9,282 nt of DNA from Comamonadaceae bacterium (GTDB taxonomy: Bacteria; Pseudomonadota; Gammaproteobacteria; Burkholderiales; Burkholderiaceae_C), in the NCBI GenBank assembly GCA_947460165.1, contig CANHKH010000103.1:1-9282 (forward strand). The letters are read 5' to 3'. A model generated the notes under the pieces. It saw only the letters and a program-made list of their open reading frames with translations. It had not been told where the DNA came from and ran no database searches. The translations under genes were made by a program, and so were the position numbers. Shown in pieces: positions 5,109-9,282 of this stretch. Position 1 is the first letter of the stretch. Every line of letters begins with the position of its first letter.

Positions 5109-6782
5109 CTAAAACAGCCCCACGATGCGCCCGTCCTCATCGACATCAATGGCCGCGGCCGCTGGCATGGCCGGCAGGCCCGGCATGGTCATGACCTCGC
5201 CGCAGACCAACACCACGAATTCGGCGCCGGCAGCCAGGCGCACCTCGCGCACATCGATTTCATGGCCCTCGATCGCGCCCAGCTGCTTGGGATCGGTGCC
5301 CCAGGAGTAGGGCGTCTTGGCGATGCACACCGGCAGGTGGCCATAGCCCTGGTCCTGCAGCTTCTGCAGTTGCGCGCGCACCTTGGCGCCGGCGGCCAGG
5401 CCCTTGGCCCGGTAGACGCGCCTGGCCACGGTTTCGGCCTTGTCCCACAGGCTGGCTGTGTCGGGGTAGAGGTAGGCCGGCTCGGGGTCGGGGGCGCTGG
5501 CGCAGGCCACGATGGCCCGTGCCAGCTCCTCGGCGCCGGCGCCGCCTTCGGCCCAGTGCCGGGCCAGCACCATGGGCACGCCGGTGGCGGCCACCCGCTC
5601 GCGCACCATTGCCACCTCGGCCTCGGTGTCGTGCACAAAATGGTTCAGTGCCACCACACAGGGCAGGCCGTAGACACGGCTGACGTTGTCAATGTGGCGC
5701 TCCAGCGAGGCGATGCCTGCCGCCAGGCGCGGCAGGTCTTCGCGCGACAGTTGTTTGACGTCAGCACCGCCCTGGTATTTGAGCGCCCGCACGCTGGCCA
5801 CGATCACCGCAGCCGAGGGCCAAAGGCCGGATTTGCGGCATTTGATGTCGAGAAATTTTTCGGCCCCCAGGTCAGCGCCGAAGCCGGCTTCGGTCACCAC
5901 CCAGTCGGCCAGTTTGAGTGCGCTGCGGGTGGCCATGACCGAGTTGCAACCGTGGGCGATGTTGGCAAACGGCCCGCCGTGGATGAAGGCCGGGCTGTGC
6001 TCTAGCGTTTGCACCAGATTGGGCGCAATCGCATCGCGCAGCAGCGCGGCCATCGCGCCGGTCGCTTGCAGGTCGGCGGCGGTGATCGGCTTGCCCTCCA
6101 GCGAGGTCGCCACCACAATGCGCGCCAGCCGCGCCTTCAGATCGGCCATGCTGGTGGCCAGGCACAAGATGGCCATCACCTCAGAGGCCACCACAATGTC
6201 AAAGCCGTCCTGGCGCGCATAGCCGTTGCCCGGGCCACCCAGGCCGACCACGATCTCTCGCAGCGCCCTGTCGTTCATATCGACCACCCGCTTCCAAGTG
6301 ATGCGCCTGGCATCCATGCCCAGGGCATTGCCGTGGTGGATGTGGTTGTCGATGAGGGCGGCCAGCAGGTTGTGCGCCAACGCAATGGCCTGGAAGTCGC
6401 CGGTGAAGTGCAGATTGATGTCTTCCATCGGCACCACCTGTGAGCGTCCGCCACCGGCCGCGCCCCCCTTCATGCCGAAGACCGGGCCCAGCGAGGGCTC
6501 GCGCAGGCAGACGATGGCGCGCTGGCCAATGCGGTTGAGTGCATCGCCCAGGCCCACCGTGGTGGTGGTCTTGCCTTCGCCGGCCGGCGTGGGGCTGATG
6601 CCGGTCACCAGCACCAAGCGCCCGTTGGGGCGCCCTTGCAGCGTGCGCAGGAAAGGCAGCGTGATTTTGGCTTTGTGCTGGCCATAGGGCACCAGAGCCT
6701 GGGCCGGCAGCCCCGCCTTGTGGGCGATCTCGGTGATGGGCAGCAGGGGGGTGGATTGGGCAATTTCTATATCGCTGGGCAT
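5109..6782 (-). CDS. fhs: Formate-tetrahydrofolate ligase (10-formyl-THF synthetase)
   Basis: A 557-residue cytoplasmic enzyme that joins formate to tetrahydrofolate using ATP, giving 10-formyl-THF for purine and formyl-Met-tRNA synthesis or C1 assimilation. The length is normal for the family, which usually works as a homotetramer. The start ATG is 7 bases after GGAGA. Visible signatures are the ATP loop TPAGEGKTT (65-73), REPSLGP (94-100), GMKGGAAGGG (103-112), VPMEDINLHFTGD (117-129) and VASVRALKYQGG (328-339). The residue after GGAAGGG is Arg113; the pattern I know for the family has Tyr there, and the usual FHAI after TGD is FQAI here. The gene stands alone: no folD, purU or formate dehydrogenase is in view. 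It is transcribed towards the terminator at 4966-4995. Confidence 0.96.
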   Translation of the reverse strand: MPSDIEIAQSTPLLPITEIAHKAGLPAQALVPYGQHKAKITLPFLRTLQGRPNGRLVLVTGISPTPAGEGKTTTTVGLGDALNRIGQRAIVCLREPSLGPVFGMKGGAAGGGRSQVVPMEDINLHFTGDFQAIALAHNLLAALIDNHIHHGNALGMDARRITWKRVVDMNDRALREIVVGLGGPGNGYARQDGFDIVVASEVMAILCLATSMADLKARLARIVVATSLEGKPITAADLQATGAMAALLRDAIAPNLVQTLEHSPAFIHGGPFANIAHGCNSVMATRSALKLADWVVTEAGFGADLGAEKFLDIKCRKSGLWPSAAVIVASVRALKYQGGADVKQLSREDLPRLAAGIASLERHIDNVSRVYGLPCVVALNHFVHDTEAEVAMVRERVAATGVPMVLARHWAEGGAGAEELARAIVACASAPDPEPAYLYPDTASLWDKAETVARRVYRAKGLAAGAKVRAQLQKLQDQGYGHLPVCIAKTPYSWGTDPKQLGAIEGHEIDVREVRLAAGAEFVVLVCGEVMTMPGLPAMPAAAAIDVDEDGRIVGLF

Positions 6783-6933
6783 TTTTTTGTCTCCGTGGTC
6801 AGATCTAAATCATGCCGCATTCGATCAGCTCGTGTGCGCAGACCTTCAAGAAAAGTTCGCACAAGCGGGTCTCTTGGTTGTCGCCTCGCTGGGGCTCCGA
6901 GTTTGCAGGGCGGGGCCTTGTCGCCCAAGGGCA

Positions 6934-7182
6934 ATGCGACCGTGCCATCCCCTAAAGCCGTCCAGCGTTGCTGCGGGCGTCAACCGCATGTTTGACGATG
7001 CGGTGACGCCAGCCAAAGCCTGGCGTGAATTCCTGCGCCTGACTCAAGCCGATGTGGCGACCCGCATGGGCATAGGCCCAGCGGCCTGCGCACAACCCGA
7101 AGCAGCCAAACGCCCCCGCAAAGCCGCACTCCCCAAACTGGCTGAGGCCTTGGGTCTGAGCCTGCATCAGCTGGCTTGGTGA
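6934..7182 (+). CDS. Small XRE-type helix-turn-helix protein, probably decaying
   Basis: Residues from about VTPAKAWREFLRLTQADVATRMGI to the C-terminus match the HTH of small XRE/Cro-like regulators and antitoxins, which commonly read P-x-KAWREHLGLTQAEVAARMGIS-x-AAYAQ-x-EAAKRPRK. Here the recognition part reads GIGPAACAQPE, with Gly, Cys and Pro in place of the usual Ser, Tyr and Gln or Leu; a Pro there should disturb the helix. The given ATG has AAGGG only 2 bases upstream; an ATG at 6988 has no ribosome site. A frame starting further left would overlap the divergent fhs gene and is unlikely. A short GNATVP piece in another frame (about 6930-6948) may be the displaced N-terminal part, implying an indel. 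The stop is TGA at 7180. No toxin gene is next to it. A pseudogene is as likely as a working gene. Confidence 0.5.
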   Translation: MRPCHPLKPSSVAAGVNRMFDDAVTPAKAWREFLRLTQADVATRMGIGPAACAQPEAAKRPRKAALPKLAEALGLSLHQLAW

Positions 7183-7363
7183 TCGACAGCCACAGCAAAA
7201 AAGGGGGCCATACCCATTCTCAGCCCGAACCCAGCTGCATTATTTGCACCGACATGTACCATGCTAAATTTCATGCATTCGGATTTCTTAACCGTCTGTT
7301 CGCTTTGGGATGCTGGCTTTTCTCGATCTTTCCTGTCGCAACGGTCATGCGGAGAAGGCGCTC

Positions 7364-7471
7364 ATGCCGGTGAAAACAAGTGCAGTGTTCATACAGGTCA
7401 TTCCGGCTGGCTGCGAGGCACTGGAAAAGCGTGACTGCGGCGATGCAGACTTTGCGGGTGAGTTGAAGTGA
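7364..7471 (+). CDS. Small ORF overlapping the monooxygenase start (possible leader peptide)
   Basis: A 35-codon frame starts at ATG 7364, preceded by GGAGAAGG (7351-7358) with 5 bases of spacing, a very good ribosome site. It ends in TGA at 7469-7471, overlapping the GTG start of the monooxygenase (7468-7470). The peptide starts MPVKTSAVFIQVIPAGCEAL and ends FAGELK. It has no recognised homology and no signal peptide. The frame remains open back to 7292, including an ATG at 7310, so it could also be the tail of a larger lost protein. The overlap suggests translational coupling with the monooxygenase. Confidence 0.4.
   Translation: MPVKTSAVFIQVIPAGCEALEKRDCGDADFAGELK
7456..7462 (+). promoter_or_regulatory. 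Ribosome site deciding the GTG start of the monooxygenase
   Basis: GGGTGAG ends 5 bases before GTG 7468. The following residues (MNPDIYDVAISGYGPTG) place the FAD-binding glycine motif at the normal distance from the N-terminus. This supports GTG rather than a later ATG. Confidence 0.65.
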
Positions 7472-9039
7472 ACCCAGACATCTACGACGTCGCCATCTCG
7501 GGCTATGGGCCGACCGGGATGGCCGCCGCTTCCTTGCTGGCGAGGCGTGGACACCGTGTCATCGTCTTCGAGCGACACGGCTCACTCTATGGCGCGCCCC
7601 GCGTGGCCACCATAGACGGCGAAAGCGCACGCATCATTCAGGCAGCAGGCGATCACAAGCAGGCCTTGCGCAATTCATCGCCACGCCAGCGGTATCTGTT
7701 GGCCAATGGTGAAGGCCAGGTCCTTGTCGACTTCGACTGGCGTGGCACCCACGTCTGCGGCCATCCCTTTCGCATTTCTTTGCATCAACCCGATGTCGAG
7801 GACGCACTGGATGCGGCCGCGCGCGCAGCCGGCGCAGTCGTACACCAGGGCTGGGCAGTGGCCGGACTCGGTCAGGACGGCAATCATGTCAGCGTCAGTG
7901 CTCAGAACAACACTGGGCAAACGCAGACCATCAAGGCGCGTTACATGATAGGGGCCGACGGCGCGCGAAGCACGACACGCGAACTGCTTGGCATTGAACG
8001 CGAAAGCTGGCCATTTCGCGGTGCATGGCTCACATTCGATTGCACGCGCAGGCGCGAATTGCCTAACTTTCTTGGCGTGTCGCCCGATGGTCGCATTGCC
8101 GCGACTTTTTGTGCGCCGCAAGGGCGTGCACATTCGATCATTCCGCTCGGCCGCGATGTGATCCGCGTCACCTTCCAGATCGATCCCGACGCAGATCGCA
8201 CTGCGGTCATGACGCGCGAAAGCGCCTACCGCTACCTTGAAAATGTGCACGGATTGACGCAAGACGATGTCGATGTCTTTCGCCCCGCCATGCATGTGTT
8301 TGAAGGCAAGCTGGCAACACATTGGCGCGCTGGCAGGATCTTCGTTGGCGGTGATGCCGCTCACGCCATGACGCCTTTCATGGGGCAGGGCGGCTGTTCG
8401 TCATTGCGCGATGCCGTCAATTTGTCTTGGAAGCTCGATCTCGTGCTGCGCGGGATTGCCAAGGACGCCTTGCTCGACACCTACGAAAGCGAGCGCAAAC
8501 CGCATGCCCGCTTTTACGTCGATGGCTCCGACAAGCTGGGTGCACTTGCCTTCATCCACGATCCCGATGAGGCGGCGCAGCGCGACCGGCGTTACATCGG
8601 CCAGACCGCCGTGCCTTCACTGCCTGAGCCCAAGATCGAGAGCGGGATCATTCATCTCGACGGAAAGGGCAAGCCTGTAGCGCCTGCCGGCGAAATGGGA
8701 CCCCAGGGCCGCGTGAGATGGAAGGGCTCTGAAGGGCTGTTCGACGATCTTTTCGGATGGGGATTCCAGATCCTCTGGCGTGGCGCATCGCCGGAGACGA
8801 TCTTGGGTGAAGTGCAGCTCGCCAAGCTCAAATCTCTGCACTGCGCCATGGCTGGGTTGTCGTCTGAGGTATCAAACACATGCGTGCAGGATGTCGATGG
8901 TGTCTATGCACGCTTCTTAGAGGCGCATGAGGTCAAGGGATTGATCGTCCGGCCAGATTTTGTGGTTCATTCGGGGGCGAGATCGATAGAAGATTTGCGC
9001 GCTCGCGTCGATGAATTGATCGCGCAGCTCGTCGCTTGA
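7468..9039 (+). CDS. FAD-dependent aromatic-type monooxygenase (class A, MhpA-like)
   Basis: A 523-residue flavoprotein of the group that includes 3-(3-hydroxyphenyl)propionate hydroxylase and phenol-type hydroxylases. These use NAD(P)H and O2 to hydroxylate an aromatic ring in the cytoplasm. Three family motifs are present: GYGPTGMAAASLLARRGH (12-29) with a following acidic residue (FER, 34-36) for FAD, IGADGARSTTRELLG (161-175) as the DG motif, and GDAAHAMTPFMGQGG (295-309) leading into RDAVNLSWKL (314-323). The last region usually reads PPF and GQGMxxGxRDA; TPF and GQGGCSSLRDA are variations. Residues 488-520 resemble the thioredoxin-like tail. The length is slightly below that of MhpA. 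No ring-cleavage dioxygenase or hydrolase is in view, so the substrate is unknown. A small ORF overlaps its GTG start. Confidence 0.9.
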   Translation: MNPDIYDVAISGYGPTGMAAASLLARRGHRVIVFERHGSLYGAPRVATIDGESARIIQAAGDHKQALRNSSPRQRYLLANGEGQVLVDFDWRGTHVCGHPFRISLHQPDVEDALDAAARAAGAVVHQGWAVAGLGQDGNHVSVSAQNNTGQTQTIKARYMIGADGARSTTRELLGIERESWPFRGAWLTFDCTRRRELPNFLGVSPDGRIAATFCAPQGRAHSIIPLGRDVIRVTFQIDPDADRTAVMTRESAYRYLENVHGLTQDDVDVFRPAMHVFEGKLATHWRAGRIFVGGDAAHAMTPFMGQGGCSSLRDAVNLSWKLDLVLRGIAKDALLDTYESERKPHARFYVDGSDKLGALAFIHDPDEAAQRDRRYIGQTAVPSLPEPKIESGIIHLDGKGKPVAPAGEMGPQGRVRWKGSEGLFDDLFGWGFQILWRGASPETILGEVQLAKLKSLHCAMAGLSSEVSNTCVQDVDGVYARFLEAHEVKGLIVRPDFVVHSGARSIEDLRARVDELIAQLVA

Positions 9040-9228
9040 TCGCTCGCCTGGGCCGCAGCACCTGACAGACCCATCGGACTCGGGTTTGCAATCCGGATTT
9101 TTGCCCGGCGCGATCTCTGCGTGAGTTCATCGCGTGATGGCGCCAAAAGCGCAGCGGGCATCTTTGCCGATCAGCCAGCCTATGCCATGCGCAGAGGTGT
9201 TGATCACAAAACAAACATCTATTCACAT

Positions 9229-9245
9229 CTGACCATGAGGGTCAG
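9229..9245. repeat. Short inverted repeat near the right edge
   Basis: CTGACC (9229-9234) and GGTCAG (9240-9245) are 6-base arms around a 5-base loop, 10 bases before the FNR-like box. No T-run follows, so an operator half-pair or chance are both possible. Confidence 0.25.
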
Positions 9246-9254
9246 CGACAAGCC

Positions 9255-9268
9255 TTGACCTGGATCAA
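9255..9268 (+). promoter_or_regulatory. FNR/Anr-type binding site
   Basis: TTGACCTGGATCAA fits the FNR/Anr/Dnr consensus TTGAT-N4-ATCAA with one change (T to C at position 5), a variant known from Anr-controlled promoters. It lies 215 bases after the monooxygenase stop. At the usual -41.5 placement the transcription start would be about 9303, beyond the window, so it probably drives an oxygen-responsive gene to the right. Confidence 0.55.
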
Positions 9269-9282
9269 CTTGGATTCGAACA

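Noticed and set aside
5040..6005. Long plus-strand open frame opposite fhs
   Set aside because: It is antisense to conserved fhs codons, has low-complexity His/Gly/Ala composition and no ribosome site or motif.
6812..6955. 47-codon plus-strand frame after the fhs start region
   Set aside because: There is no ribosome site, domain or overlap with a known gene. It is composed of Ser/Arg-rich sequence and is probably chance.
7231..7275. Possible promoter before the small ORF (TTGCAC ... TAAATT)
   Set aside because: The spacing is 15 bases and the -10 match is poor. Several equally weak alternatives exist nearby.
9090..9120. Possible terminator after the monooxygenase (imperfect stem before ATTTTT)
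   Set aside because: Only about 4 base pairs form around a long loop, which is not enough to call a terminator.

Overview
The window looks like an accessory stretch of a betaproteobacterial chromosome, most likely Burkholderiales and close to Comamonadaceae. The evidence is an orphan Bug/TctC-type periplasmic binding protein (a family greatly expanded in that order), G+C-rich codon use in most genes, a single-gene formate-tetrahydrofolate ligase and a class A flavin monooxygenase. This placement is inferred from gene content; there is no rRNA or marker gene here to confirm it. No tRNA, rRNA, CRISPR array or intact insertion sequence was seen.

Layout, left to right. (1) 1-415, minus: an AT-rich, edge-truncated gene for an integral-membrane methyltransferase of the isoprenylcysteine methyltransferase/PEMT/NnrU type. 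(2) 416-900: no intact gene. It holds a probable remnant of a YdjM/DUF457-type membrane hydrolase C-terminus (530-709, minus) and a strong hairpin (811-840). (3) 901-1884, minus: the Bug solute-binding protein. (4) 1885-2501: a decayed, frameshifted piece of an IS91-type (Y2) transposase, then an AT-rich promoter region with a good sigma70-like promoter and three head-to-tail 10-bp repeats at the expected transcription start. (5) 2502-4804, plus: a two-gene module for exported proteins. The first is a 575-residue mosaic of one fascin-like beta-trefoil, a Pro/Ala linker, a cysteine-repeat domain and an uncharacterised helical C-terminus. The second is a 166-residue secreted helical protein with one potential disulfide. 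A hairpin separates the two genes and a bidirectional terminator closes the module. (6) 5109-6782, minus: formate-tetrahydrofolate ligase. (7) 6934-7182, plus: a small, probably decaying XRE/HTH protein. (8) 7364-9039, plus: a 35-codon small ORF whose stop overlaps the GTG start of an FAD-dependent aromatic-type monooxygenase. (9) 9040-9282: no gene, but an almost perfect FNR/Anr box near the right edge, probably serving a gene outside the window.

The genes do not form one pathway. Housekeeping C1 metabolism (fhs) sits beside probable catabolic functions (Bug protein, monooxygenase) and gene remnants, as expected of a recombination-prone region. The most novel part is the exported two-gene module at 2502-4804, next to the transposase scar and under its own unusual promoter. 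Its domain combination suggests a secreted, disulfide-stabilised carbohydrate- or surface-binding protein with an effector-like C-terminus, but that role is inference.
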